Below are positions 23,600 to 36,874 of a stretch of DNA of 64,000 nucleotides, piece after piece. The notes beneath the pieces are model-generated. The model made no database searches. It saw only the letters and a list, made by a program, of their open reading frames with translations, and was not told the origin of the DNA. Location: contig NC_051105.1 in the NCBI RefSeq assembly GCF_901709675.1, positions 3,093,104-3,157,103 on the forward strand. Direction: 5' to 3'. Origin of the DNA: Syngnathus acus (lineage: Eukaryota; Chordata; Actinopteri; Syngnathiformes; Syngnathidae). Each line of letters begins with the position of its first letter. The first letter of the stretch is position 1. Both the position numbers and the translations under genes were made by a program.

Positions 23600-26500
23600 A
23601 AATAAAATAAAAGATATTGCCGTCTTGGCGGCTGCATTCAGATATTTCTTTAAAACGAAGCAATTCTTAATGTTCGCTTTACAAGCGTGCCCCCAAATCT
23701 ACATTCATTTAAAAGCGCTATTTAACATTGACCCTTTATATAAAAGCCACGTTCTCGCAGTCTAGGAAACTCACTGGTTTTGAGCAGGCTTTATAAAGTG
23801 TCTTTTTTTCAATCGACTTTTGAAAAACAAGCCTACTGTAATATTTATCAGGAAAGTCTCCTCAGTTAAACAAATGGTTTGATTGGCTCATGATGGTCGT
23901 GTGATCGCAAAGTTCACCGTTGATAAAGCCTTGTAACTGCATGATTGCACACATATTTTATCTTTCTTTAATAGCAATTGAAGATGGGTCCACACTAGAC
24001 CTTGACTTTGTTCGAAACCGGATTGTGATCTGCCATTTCAAGATACTGATTCCATACAGTCACACTTGAACACCGTGCTCAAGAAGTCATGGCTCTCACG
24101 AGCGATGCCCGGGCGGACTTTTTTAGGCTTCCCCGACGGGTATCATGGAGCGCTATTAGACTGTGTGCATCTTCACGTGAATCAATACTTTTGATACCAA
24201 GGGAGAATCTAAACCAAGGGGCAAGATTTTGCAAATAAGTCTTGCCCCCTCAAATCAAACCAACTGAAGATTTCCTCAACTCTCAACGGGCCCTTTTTTG
24301 TTCCTTTCTTTTAGTATATTGCTGGACCTTGCGCCAAATACACCAAAAGCACGTTCGACCGCCAGCATCTGGAATTAGACCTGCTGTTTTCTGATGACCG
24401 CAGCACGGCTACGAACACGCTAGACTAGACCTACGCTGGCATGTAAATGAAGTTACGCAGGTTTTTACACCAAGCGCACCGTTGCCCAGTCTACCATAAT
24501 GAGCCTCTGTCTTGTCTGCAGCATGCTGTGAGACACTCCCCCTAGTAAACGCCCAATCACTACTTAGTATGCAAAGGAGCCTTCAAGTAGCCAGATTTCT
24601 CTCCCTCAGTGAGGCAGGCTCAGCGGAAGCAGTAAAATGAGGAAGCAGTGAAGCTCAATTAAATGTGTACAGTCGTAGCGGTTTATGTTGTGAGATAATA
24701 AATGATTCAATAAGATAATTATGTTGCTGGCTGTTAAAGGTTTGTTGAGGGATTCTTCTGTTGCATTTATAATTCTTATTAAGATTTTTTTTTTTTTACG
24801 ACCGCTTTATTGGTTTCGTAGAGCTTACATGCCTCAGTCCATAAGAGCTTTAACGGCAGGAGCTTTGTCTTCAGGTGGTACACCCGAACTGAAGACATCT
24901 TACCCAAGTCTCCTTGGAGGTTGGACATCTTGTGCTGACCCTGAAAGTAGCACCTCGATACTATTGGCTATTGGTCTAACTTTTCCAGTTGCCATTGTTT
25001 GTCACGAATCACCCAAAAATCCGACTTGCCTAGCCTAAGTTCTATGCGACCTTGTTAAATTGAATGAGTTGATGCAGTTGATGCCAAAGAGCTAAAACGA
25101 TTCAATGATCTGCCCAAGCTAATGCTAAGCTCGATTATGCCCGTCCCGCTTTGCCGTTTCAAAGCCAGCTTATATCGCTCACAACAATAAAATCCTTATT
25201 GTCACCCATAAAGCTCATAAATGAGGGCTTCATCTCAGATCAATTCATGTAAATACTTTCCATGATCATCGTCATGGCGACCGGGTCAGTGCAAAGAGAT
25301 GAGTCACGAAAGAAAGTGAAGTTGTAGCCTCGGGACTCTTTTAAATGAAATTTGAAGGAGGATTCGAGTTTGATCGTGATAATCATGTAAGAACACATTA
25401 GACTGATAAGGGGTGGCTTCATTCAGCTCTGCTGTCTGGGAGCCACATGACTACATCCTGTTACTGTTCTGTTGCCGATCCATTAGATTAGATTTGATAG
25501 GAACTGGCATGGACTGTATAGACATTACGATCACACTTAGCCTATTAGATGGGATTGGTCACGTTTATGCATTCATCCACTAAAAACATTAAAATCTACC
25601 CTATGCAACACAGTCAAATCCCAACTTTCATTTTCAGGAAAAATATGCTCCAAAAGTCACAGGATAACGTAACTCTACAGTGTTTTTACATTTTTAAGGC
25701 CCGAGCAGTTGGGTGAAAACTCATGAAACTTTGCACATACATCATACCTAAAATAAAAATCAATATTTTATAGATTTCAATGGCTCCATGCATTTTTTTT
25801 TTTAAATGAAGCATTCTCGATTCTATTCTTCCAGAAGTTCGGAGACTCATGGCCATGACCTACACAAAAATGCCATATGCTAATTCTGACAGGAAGTTGC
25901 CATGTGCAAGTACTAGAAACATACCCGAGTACCCCAACGTGCCCAGAGCTGCGAGGGCCCTTTATAGCTGCTCACAGCTCTGGTTCTTTAGTTGTTGTTT
26001 TTTTTATGATCACCAACGTTGGCCCCTCAAAAGAGTCCTAGAGATGGCAAAGAGGTAACGACAAAAACCATAGAAAAGGAAATGGAGATCATTATGACCA
26101 GGAAAGTAGTACACATTTCTGTCTGAGCTCCTCAATTTAACAATTTTACTATCCACAATGCGACGTGTGCAGCAGTAAGAATAATAACTCCACATTGTTT
26201 GTTCTACTTATAGAGAGGTATGGTTTAATTGTGGAATCATTTCGATTTCTATTTGTTTCAATGAATCCAAGGTCGAACAGCATTCCAGAAAGAACTGTGT
26301 CTGACCTTGTAGTTTGCCCTATATTTATTGTAATTTGTGCGTATTATCCTTGCGTTCGTCTTCATTGTCTTTGACATAACACTAGGGAAGTTTATATCCT
26401 TCGAATCTCTCCTGTCTGTCTTGCACCGCTCCAAATTTCTCCATCTCCAAGCCTTCCTCGCACTGATGGCTCACCACTGCTCATTTAAATGCAAATGTGG

Positions 26501-29500
26501 ACCAAACACCGATCATTTTTAGACGTGGGAAAGATTTACCCTCTCGTCACTTGTCCGTCACTCACTTTGTAATTTTTCTGTCCTATTCAGTGATTAGAGT
26601 GAGCCAATTGGTTTTGTAAAGATTGTATCGGAGGAAAAAAACTACCTGCCAAATCAATGGTGGGTCTTTTTGCAGGGTTGCATATACAGACACTAAATGC
26701 AGATTAGTTTGATTGTTAAGTTGTCTCTCAAATTCCATGCTGAATCACCTATTGGCACAGATATTTTACTTTTCTTTTGAATTCGTCCATTTTTTGAATA
26801 TAGAAAGTAGAAACTCCATACCATCATTACACTTAGTCTCTATGCAGTCAGTGGTAGGACGAGAAGCGACTCACTTACTTACACCCCTTACTGTCCATAT
26901 ACATATGTGTAACACTGATTGGTCACGTCAGTCACCCAGTAATTTATATTTTGGTTTCAGTCTTGCTTGTTGGCACAGTCTTGAGATGTTAAAACTATTT
27001 GATGTGCATATGTACAATCATTAGTCAGAGTAAATGTCACTCGGTACAGGCGGCAGCACTGACAATTTGCATTTCGAATTTGGTCTTGCTTTTTTCATGG
27101 TCCCTTAGTGGGCAAACTCGCTCCCATCGTCACACTTACAATTGATACAGTTATTGGTTGGCCAACATGTAGTCACTCACATTTCTCTGTATTTCGATTC
27201 AGTTTAATTGACATAGCGCAAATCACACCATGAATTGGAATTTTGAAAATAGATTTATAAGATTATTCTGAGTCACTCACAGTAATGGCGGACCAATCAG
27301 AAGGAGCAGCACAATGAATTGATTCTCACCACCAAATCATGATACAAAAATTGTTTAATTCGTCACCCACTATTTAATTATGCGGTTTTTAATCTATGTT
27401 TTTATAACATACAATATTTTTCCCTCACTGTTTTAGTGGGGGCGGCTGTAACATATGACATTTTAAATAATTTTAATGGGGAAAGAGAATTTGAGATATG
27501 AGTGTTTTGAGTCACACAGATTGTCACAAAACCATTTAAAGCATAGCTCAAGGCAATACTGTAATTATATCAACGTAATTCCCTTCCATTATTTTAAATG
27601 TTAAGATTTTCATCATCAGGATTAACCTCATCTTGAACAATTGGCTAAAAGAAATATCATGGTTTTACTGTGTCTCCATTTTGATTTAAGGAACCGATAA
27701 TGGATCCTTGCCTTTTAAAGGACTATCCATGATTATTCGTATGACACTTTTGGCCAGTAAGTCAGTTATTTGGCTGTATGACAAAGTAGCTGGCCTTTTG
27801 TGCAGGTTTTGATACAAAACAATTTGCACTGCCACTTGAGTTGGTGCTTAATTGTGCGGAACAAAAGTCTGCGTACAATTAGAGATTGAGAAAATAAACA
27901 GACTCAAGGCGGGAGAAGGAGACAACCTTTGACGAAATGTGATGTGACGGCTGCATATGCAAATAACACAAGTGTCGTGTCTTCCAGGCCTTGTGCCATG
28001 CAGCTAGCCACCAACACCAGCTGAGCAAAGCCAATGCCAGACTGCTGGAGGGCAGCCTTTTGGTGGCGCACTGGCATTTGGCCGCTTGCTGCTAATTATT
28101 CAATGAAAAATCCAATCATCTACCTTTTTACCTCGTCGGGTAGATTCACTTTTGTCGTCAATTGCAGCACATTTTGCTGCCCACAGCAGAATAGGCAGTG
28201 AATCATCTGTGTTGAAAATGGAAGAAAAAAAAAAGCACTGCATACAAGGAATAAATGAGGCCAATTAGCATCGTTCTTCCACTTTGAGATGAAACTGCAA
28301 TCGTCATGCTAATATTACCAATATTGGTATTCACTCAATAGTAATTCATATAAGTTAATGTATTTTTCTCATTTCCAGTATGTATACAATAATCCATAAA
28401 CATAATGAGCAGCATGACATAGTAGAAATAGAACCACCTTGTTTCGCCAATGCTGAAGTGTGCAATTTAAAAAAAAAAAAACATTGGCAAGATAAAGTAC
28501 TTGTAGCAGACAAACATTGATAGTAAGCAACTGGAAACGATGTTGTTTTCTATCTTTCTTGTCATTTTGGCTGAAACGTAGTGACGCGTCACAAATGAAA
28601 GCAATAAAATACCTGGAATCGCTAATGATGGACAGACACGATTATTGCCTTTAAACATGAGCTCTGTAAACAGACCCCGGATGAACTTGTGTGCCACTGT
28701 ATGATTGCATGCTGATCTGCTGACATCCGCTCGTCACTGTAAACAAATTGAATCACAGCCTCCATCTCTGGTGCAGTGTGTATTGTATCTATTTCTTCTC
28801 CACCCACCCAGACCTTATTTGTGGCGAGCACACTGTAAATTGCGCTGTAACGCATGCCGCCGTTGCATTAAAGCATAAAGCTCGCCACCTGAGAACCACA
28901 AAGACGGATATAGACGACAACAACAGGGAAATGAAGCCAGTATAATTTATGATATTTGCATACATATTGGCAAGACTGTAACTTGAAGCGAAACTTTAAG
29001 CTTGGATAAAAAATAAATAAAAGAAAGCTAAACCTGCAACTGTGGGATTTACTCGACGAGCAACAACAAAAAACAACAGCACACAATGTCTTTTAAAAGA
29101 CCTCCGCACCTCAAGGTGATGCTAGCTTCCAGGGTGAATTTATTGCCCTTGACCAAGTTCAGCTCAGCTCACTCACAACCTTTTAATAACTCTTCAAATG
29201 ACTTCAAATTAACCAGAACCCGTTATAGAACAGAAATTTCCCCTGTTGTGCGCGAAAAGGGTGTCAGTGAGACATTAGCTTTTTGACTTACCTCCCTCTC
29301 TATTCCCATTTCTCATCCTTGCTGCCTTTCTCCTGCCCATAAAAGAGCTCTTTTTAAGGAGAACATAAAGCTTGTCAGGATTTGGGCAGCTGGTGAAAGT
29401 CATTTGAGGCCCAAATTGATGCGCTCTGGACTCTCAATAGTATCTCTCCAATGGCGAGGGCCGGATAAAGGTGTCTTTATCTTGCCTGGGTGAAAGTTGG

Positions 29501-29600
29501 GAAATGAGCAACGGGCGTTGGTGGCGGCTGCTGTCGTGTCTCGCAAAGGCCTATTTTTACAGAGCAGGCTGACTCACCAAAATTTAAGACCGGAACCCAC
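23600..29600. other. Intronic stretch with no recognisable gene or repeat family
   Basis: Apart from short homopolymer runs (for example T11 near 24787), I see no coding exon, inverted repeat or element boundary here. Open frames are short and without recognisable motifs. An octamer-like ATGCAAAT occurs near 27957, which is not informative alone. Confidence 0.5.
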
Positions 29601-29639
29601 ACATTTGCCGATTATTACCGCAACAAGGCCAGCACGATT

Positions 29640-31290
29640 ACAATGTAACCTAAAAACCTTAAGATGAATCCTTGAATCCTAACCAGCAATGCCAACACCG
29701 TCTTGAAAAACCTAAACCTCCTTTTAAACCTTAATTTAAAATCTGTAACTTTACACTCTAATTTGAAATAATAACCCTGATTTGAGACTAACTTGAAAAA
29801 CCGAATGCCAATCAGTCCTGGCTTGAAACCCTGATTTTAAAACTTAACCCTAACATGAACCGTGGCCTGAAATCTTTTCAACCCTAAACCTGACTTCAAA
29901 ACCTTTTAAGTGAACCCTGAGCTTGAAAGCACCCTCACTTGAAACCCCAAACTTGATGTGAAAACATAATTTCAAATAACAACCCTGGCTTGCCTGGTTC
30001 GGCATCGACAGTGGCCCGATGACCATGGGCGACTAACCTTGAGACCCAAGTGGGCCAGTACGCATTTCTAAGTCACGGCCACCGAAAAATGATCCAAGAG
30101 TTTTTGTTTCAGAGTAAAAGACTTTCATCACTGAAACAATTCGGCTGTATCTGTGTGTTGTGATGGCGCAAGACAAAAATGCAACTGGCATGAATAAGCA
30201 AAGTGATGCTTGATCGCCAGATTAGAGACCCAAAATTGAAATCCTGTTCTGAAAACCCTAACCCAAGCTCGGAACCCCAATTCATCCCTTATTCCAAACA
30301 CAAACTTGACTGCATCATTTATATAACCCAAACATCGGAAACACACTTTGAAAAAGAACTTTTAAAAGCCCATTTTTGATACAAAATGCAACATTATAAG
30401 CGGATGTCTCAGCAAAGACGACCAAGCGTTAAATGGAACGCTGGGAAAAGTCGACTCCCCTAAAACAACAGACATGCATCCAAATCAAATCGTGATTAGG
30501 CAGTGTATGAACTCCATCCATCATGCTGACGAGGTGCGAGCAGGACACCTGGAGGCGGGCCGAGCCAAACCCCATCGGAGCATGACCGCGGTACATTTCA
30601 TATCCAAAAGGTCTCCGAATGCAAAGCGCATGGGGGGGAGATGTCTGTTTGTTTATGCAAGTGTCAGTCTGCTGCATGGAGAGCTGCCAGCCATTCGCTC
30701 CATTGTGTGCGAAGGTGATCCCATGAGATAGCGACGGCGCTACCATTCGCTAATCTCCCCCCGGTAGAAATGGGAGAACGTCATCGGAACATGTCAAATT
30801 GTGTTTACGCTCGCCGCCGGTTTCATTACTTCTAATTTGACAAGTCATTATCACCCTTGCTCGTCACCCTTGTCTCTCCTGACACCAGAACAGGGAGGAG
30901 GAGAAATAGGAGAAGCTATAAACATAACACATAAAGTAAGATGATATTCCAACGGCTTGGATTTTTGTCATTAACACCAGCCTATGCTTAGGGAGTTGTC
31001 ACACATTTCGCACCTCGAAGTTGGATCGCAATCCAAGTAATTATTCATCCCACAATTATGGGGCCCGAAGCAGGATTTGATTCGGGGCCCCCTTTCTACC
31101 GGCGTAGCATTAACCTCTTGAACACAAACTTAAGCAGTAATGTAATGTTAAAAAAATATATCATACAGTATTTGAAGGCAGGTTACAAACCCGAACCCCA
31201 AACTGTCCAGGGACCTTAATATAAAACCTTAAATTTGCTTTCAATCTCGAATTTAAAACCCTAACCCTACAATGAACCCCCAATTGAATT
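29640..31290. repeat. Degenerate telomere-like minisatellite field
   Basis: Variants of ACTTGAAACCCTAACCCTGA recur in degenerate form. The densest block is 29640-29995 (for example CTTGAAACCCTGATTTTAAA and CTTAACCCTAACATGAACC), with outlying blocks at 30231-30345 (GAAAACCCTAACCCAAGCTC) and 31183-31290 (AAAACCCTAACCCTACAATG). Spacing is irregular, about 20-35 bp. The CCCTAA units are never in long perfect runs, so this is not a functional telomere. Ordinary-looking sequence lies between blocks. Confidence 0.7.
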
Positions 31291-32326
31291 AGTTGTAATT
31301 AAACATCACATGGAATAAATCACACCAAGGAGCCCAAAAACAGCAAAGGCATCTGACATGAATGTCAACTCCAATACTCTCAGCCTTACCGTAAGGTTAC
31401 CATAGCAACGTACGATTGACTCGAATATAATGTACGTGTTCGCCAGTGCTTTGTGACTAGATGGTGGCAAACCAACAGTAGATTACGCGTGTTGAGAGTA
31501 GCGTCCGGCTGAACATTTTCAAGAGCCATACCGGATTAGTTAGAATTATCATGAGATTAGTGGATTTGTTTAAATGGCCCACAATGCATTGCATTGCTTC
31601 CAAGACTACACAGTTTGGGATTTTCAGGCACACACAATCTCCAACTGTTAATACCACAGTTTTGTCTGGAAATATGGGATGGATTTGTCAAATATGGCAG
31701 CGATTGCATCTCACAGTAAGCCGCAAGAAAACAGTCTTACTGCATGGGTGGGGAAACCTGCCCTAACATTAACCCGCTTTCTGTGTAGGCACCAATCTAT
31801 AAGACGATTGTGGTAAATGGAAGGCAATCAGGCCATAAAGTGTTGCCAGTCTATTTCAATCAATACGATAAGTGTGTTCGTATTTGATTAAATAAATATG
31901 TTGCGGCTTGTGAAATTTAAAACCCACACTTGCAAACATTGACGGTCTCTCGAGTGTTTTGACCATCGATTCGTCTGTACATACCTCAACAGCTTATCGA
32001 GTTTCCTTCATTTCTCAACTCGCAATAAGTGCAGCTTCTATTGTGTTCATTTTGAGTACTCACACAAAACAATTGCCCCTTTTTTGGAAATTAGCAGATA
32101 GGTAAAGGACATTGAGGGTTGTGTTTTGACTTAATTTATCCAAGAAAGAACACAAACGTGTTACAATGCATGACGCCTCCAGCAAAAGTGTGTAGTTTTA
32201 TTTACTTTTTCTTTTAGCACTTCTATTACAGCCAAGAGGCTTAAAAAAACAAGATTTTGAAGGTGAGTCAAACTCCCCTCTCACTATCCTGGCTTAAACT
32301 ACTATTTGTAATTTCTTGTATATATA

Positions 32327-32620
32327 TACACTACCGTTCAAAAGTTTGGGGTCACAAAATTGTTTGGGTGACCCCAAACTTTTGAACGGTAGTGTAAATA
32401 TTATAATAAAATATTATGAATTAAATATGATAAATTATCTTATATTTGTATAAGATTATATATAATCTATGAATATAAGTATACATATATAAGATTTTTT
32501 ACACAGAAGATTATATATATAATCTATAAATAATTATCTAAATAAATATATACACTACCGTTCAAAAGTTTGGGGTCACCCAAACAATTTTGTGACTCCA
32601 AACTTTTGAACGGTAGTGTA
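32327..32620. mobile_element. Palindromic MITE pair (palindrome of palindromes)
   Basis: Two 70-bp hairpins lie at 32327-32396 and 32551-32620. Each has 28-bp arms beginning ACACTACCGTTCAAAAGTTT around a 12-nt loop. The loop of the first (AAAATTGTTTGG) is the reverse complement of the loop of the second, so the hairpins are inverted copies. A 154-bp AT-rich interior separates them. Each hairpin is flanked by TA. The only arm defect is one T for C in the right arm of the second. Non-coding; this terminal sequence is a common MITE end in fish and frogs, from memory. Confidence 0.9.
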
Positions 32621-32659
32621 TATATAATTGTCCATTATTGCAACTATAAGTGTAAATTC

Positions 32660-32765
32660 TTGTTTGTCTTTGTGTGCCCTGCGATTGGCTGGCGACTTGT
32701 TCAGGGTGTACCCCAGCGACTGTCCCAAGACAGCTCGCGACCATTGTCAGAATGAGCGATTCGGA
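32660..32765 (+). repeat. SINE type 2 fragment
   Basis: The sequence TTGTTTGTCTTTGTGTGCCC, TGCGATTGGCTGGCGACTTG and TTCAGGGTGTACCCCAGCGA matches the 3' half of the type 2 SINE in plus orientation. It then decays into ATTCGGAAAATAACGAATTA without ATGG repeats. Confidence 0.75.
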
Positions 32766-35230
32766 AAATAACGAATTAATGAACGAACATATAAAAGAGT
32801 ATAGATCTTGTCACAAGTACTTTAATTAATTTTGATACATTGTGGGATTGGAAAGTGTCCTTGTGGCAAAAGAGTTGGTGGAACATCCAGTCACAAATCT
32901 TGCCCTTTCTCCTTAAAGAAAAACAGCCTTCCCAAACTGACGGCTCTGCGGAAGTTTAGAGCCCAATTGCATTTTGTGCCCTCGGGGCTTTTTAAGTCCG
33001 TATTTCTCATGAGTTCTCTTACAAGGCATAAAAGCTTCCAGCCTGGAGGTTGACTCGGGAATGTGTAATGTGGCCGCAAAGAGAGAGGAAATGGGATATT
33101 TAGCCGACACCCCTTGGACTAAAATTAGCTTTCAATCTCGGCGCGTGTCCTTTCGTTCACATTTGCGCTCGGTCTGCGATGCCGGGTGACAGTCACGGGT
33201 GGAAGGTGCAGACCGCAAAGTTTACGCTTAATGCACCGACCTCAAATCAAATGCATTTAAGACCATCAATGTCACGTTTATTATTTACCATCTTTCATTA
33301 GTTATTCCTGAATGTACAAAATCTAACTGATCCATGCAGTACATGTGAATGTCAGAAACTGTTGAGAAAAAATAACAATATTGTGATTAGGGCCCAGCCA
33401 ATTAATTGGCCAGACGATTAAATAGGCCGATTATGGCCCTTTACACAAGTGGCCAGTATTTGCCGATTGTGTTTGCCTTTATGCACTCTAACTATTTACA
33501 GCAGTTGTGCACAAGAAACACTACTCTCAATCTTTATTACAGATAAATCCTTACCATAACCTGTATATTAAAATTTGTTGATCGTCATTCAATGGACCGG
33601 TCATACAAAATAATTTTTTACAAGCAATTCTTAGGTGAGCAAAGTAACTCATAGGTTAAAAATGTTTTTTTTTTTTAAATAAATAAATAAAATAGTGCTT
33701 CTAAATCAAACGTGATAAATCTGACACATTCAACTAACAAAAACGATTTTTGTGAACATATTTACAGTTGACCGCCGCTATTGGCTGGAAAAAAATAGGC
33801 CAGCCCATGGATAGCAAAAATCTGCTTATAATTGATGCCCATTAAAATGTGGAAAATTGGAAGAATCTGCATGAATGTAATTCCCCATGCTGGATGTTCT
33901 AATTATCACGTGGTCTAATAAATTTATTAAACACTATATACAGTATATAAAAATAAATAAACTATAGGCATGAATAAAAAATATGACGTTAAATCAAAGT
34001 GATGGAGTGGGGATAGTGGTGGCACAGAGGTCGTGGAGGGAGAAGTGGGTTGGTAGTGGTCAATGAACCATCCTGGCCAAAAGGGGGAAAAAAAAAAAAA
34101 AGAAAAAGACATTTCCAGAGAGATTTGATACTCAGGAGCCAACTGGAGTTAATGACATTGTGCCCAAGGCTTGGACTCAGGCAACTGAAAAGATGGAAAT
34201 GTTTAACAAGGAAAAGGGAATTGGTGCCTTGCTCAAAACATATAAACCAAACCAACCTATAGGAAAACAACAACAAAAAGACTGCCCTCATCAAACCTCA
34301 CACACCTTGAGTGGACTATATTTATCTTTATTTTTATTGATAATAATTTCCAATGTGATCTGATCTTCAAAATGAATTATTGCAGGCCAAAAAGGTTTTA
34401 TTGGGTCCGTTGAGAATTCTAATAATACTTTCAGAGATTTGTGCAATTTCCTAGCAGTCACAATTGCAGCATTGTTGTTTTTGCTACATCAGAGTCTAAA
34501 AACAGATTCATTTGGTTTGCAAAGTCATTTTTGTCACATGTCATTGGTGTGCACCATTATTTATCCTGACAGCAGGAAACGAACAAGACTACTTGTCAAA
34601 GTGAGGATGAAATTCAAGAAAGGTTTGATTTGGTCTGGTCTCATATGTTATATGTCTAGAAGAAAGAAAAACATACCAGGTCAATACTTGTTTGCATAAA
34701 AATCGGAAAAAAATTCAGCTTTATGGAATTGCCGTCATTTTGACAAAACCTTTATTACATTCTGGCGCGCTCAACAAAAATAGTATCTCATTTCATGTTG
34801 AAGAAGGCAAGAACTGTAAAACAACCCAAGACACTTTTGGAAAATAAAAATAAATCATCATTCCTTGACAGCTTTTGAGAGCAACAAGAATTTTCCACAC
34901 TTCTCGAAATATCAACTTGCATTCCCTGGAGGTGCAAACCGACCTATTGACAGTGTTGCACTAACTTGACTTTCTGCAGCTTTACTAACCTCAATCACGT
35001 AGTCGAGTGGTTGTTTCCCAACGCTAACGTTTGCAGGGTGATTCTGAACTCTACTGACACTGCCAAAGTGTCTTTCAGTAAAAAACGGAACCTCCAGTTG
35101 CTCCTGGTGCTGCATCATCCGAAGGATGAGGAGACATTTTTAATTCGATTTTTATTCATCGCTCATTTTATTTTATTTATTATTTATGGTTTGTGCCTTC
35201 TTGTTTTTGTTTTGTGTCGCCTACTTGTAT

Positions 35231-35335
35231 GTCTCGTCACCGTGGGATGGAGGAAACGGAATTTCGGTTTCTTTGTGTGTCTTGACATATGAAGGGATTG
35301 ACAATAAAGCTGACTTTGACTTTGACTTGACTTTG
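35231..35335 (+). repeat. Retroposon 3' end with GACTTT tail (copy 1)
   Basis: The sequence GTCTCGTCACCGTGGGATGG, AACGGAATTTCGGTTTCTTT, TTGACATATGAAGGGATTGA and CAATAAAGCTGACTTTGACT ends in a GACTTT repeat. An AATAAA signal followed by a short tandem tail is typical of a non-LTR retrotransposon 3' end. The second copy is at 36405-36508. The T-rich 150 bp upstream may be more of the same 3' UTR but has no second copy here. Confidence 0.75.
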
Positions 35336-36404
35336 AAGGTGCTTCAAGTACCTCAGAAAATTCAACACACAAGTGAAATCCCATTTTTACCTCGAGATTA
35401 CCAAGGTGAACCTAATATGTTCTACTTCAAACCAAAATGGCCGACTCCTTTTGTATTTTCACGCATTGCTTCATCAGCAATTTCAAGGTCACACAGACAC
35501 GCACACAAATAATTTGGATAAGATCCCTCATAAAATGTTTTTGCGCAATAATCGACCCTTCATTTTCATTCCATGAGCATGCACGTGTGATTAAACCTTT
35601 GCATTTAAAGCCATGCATAGGTAATGAATGCCTGTTTCCCATTGACAGGATCCACGTATTACAGCCATTATGTGAAGAGAGAGGATAAATGAGCCAACGC
35701 TGAAGATGAAGGAACATTTTCAATTAAGACGGCCCGCCTCTTTAATAATGCAAAGCCCCATTATGACGGTGGCCCAGTTTAAAAGTTGCACATGCAAGCC
35801 ACTCTTCACATTCAAATTCAACAACAACAACATAGGAACGTTTCCTCTTTCAAGTCGGTGGTTGTGTACGCACTCCTTCAGTGGAACGCACACACCTGCA
35901 CAAGAATCAGGGCTGGGAAACAAAACGAACGAGGGAGAAGCAGACCGACTTGTCTGATGTGTTCCTCTAAAATATTTATGCGGCTCCTTGTCCCCGATTC
36001 TGTGTGCAATTAAGGCTCCTCCCGAATGATGCTAGCGCTCTACCGCTGCTACTCATTGTTAGCCCTAATGCATCACATATTGTTTTCAACCAGTCCGAGC
36101 GTGCAACGAGCGCATTGCCTTTAATTGCCGAGTGCAAGCTGACAACGCAAATTACCGCCTGCGTTTAATGCGACAGCAGAACCCGTCGCCGCAAACCTGC
36201 TGGCGAGGAATTAAAGCAATCGCGTTTACATCGGAAACCGCTGAATTATTCAGCGCCTCTTGACGATGAAGGAGAGGATCGCAGTTTTTTTCCAAACGAC
36301 ACAAAAAAGGGGGGCCAGTGTTGGAGGATAGTGGCGAACGACAACAAGAATATGGATCTTGTTAATTCTCCTCGGTCAGGGGATCGGGTTTCGGGGGCTG
36401 GGCG

Positions 36405-36508
36405 GTCTCGTCACCGTGGGATAGAGGAAACGGAATTTCGGTTTCTTTGTGTGTCTTGACATATGAAGGGATTGACAATAAAGCTGACTTTGACTTTTTG
36501 ACTTGACT
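36405..36508 (+). repeat. Retroposon 3' end with GACTTT tail (copy 2)
   Basis: It is nearly identical to 35231-35335 over about 100 bp (GGGATAGAGG instead of GGGATGGAGG, and a slightly different tail, GACTTTTTGACTTGACT). Similarity starts abruptly at GTCTCG, as expected for a 5'-truncated insertion. Confidence 0.78.
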
Positions 36509-36701
36509 GGGCCTGTGGGGCAGCTTTAAATAGGAATTAGCAGCATTTCATTGTGATAGTTATTGAGTATGTGTCCCCTGGGTGGGTCTGCATATTGTTA
36601 GTGGGCCTTGTAAATCTACAATAATCCTCCCACGGCACGCGTGCACATTGTCCATACATGCATGTCTATTGTACAGGCATGCGTAGTCGCCACAGCGCAA
36701 T

Positions 36702-36874
36702 TACCGTAATTTTCGGACTATAAGTCGCGGTTTTTTTTCATAGTTTGGGTGGGGGGGCGACTTATACTCAGGAGCGATTTATATACATATGTATGGTTTT
36801 TTTCACTTTTTTGGGCATTTTATGGCTGGTGCGACTTATACTCCGGTGCGACTTATAGTCCGAAAATTACGGTA
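36702..36874. mobile_element. TIR transposon, subfamily B (copy B2)
   Basis: The ends TACCGTAATTTTCGGACTAT / ATAGTCCGAAAATTACGGTA and the interior are nearly identical to 14113-14287, differing mainly in T-run length and one base of the ATATACATAT segment. High similarity implies recent activity. Non-coding. Confidence 0.9.

Noticed and set aside
29640-31290. Interstitial telomere
   Set aside because: CCCTAA units are scattered and never in perfect tandem runs, so a degenerate minisatellite is the better description.
34966-35292. 108-residue open frame with a hydrophobic stretch resembling membrane helices
   Set aside because: The hydrophobic part comes from a T-rich retroposon 3' UTR-like region; no homologue recognised.
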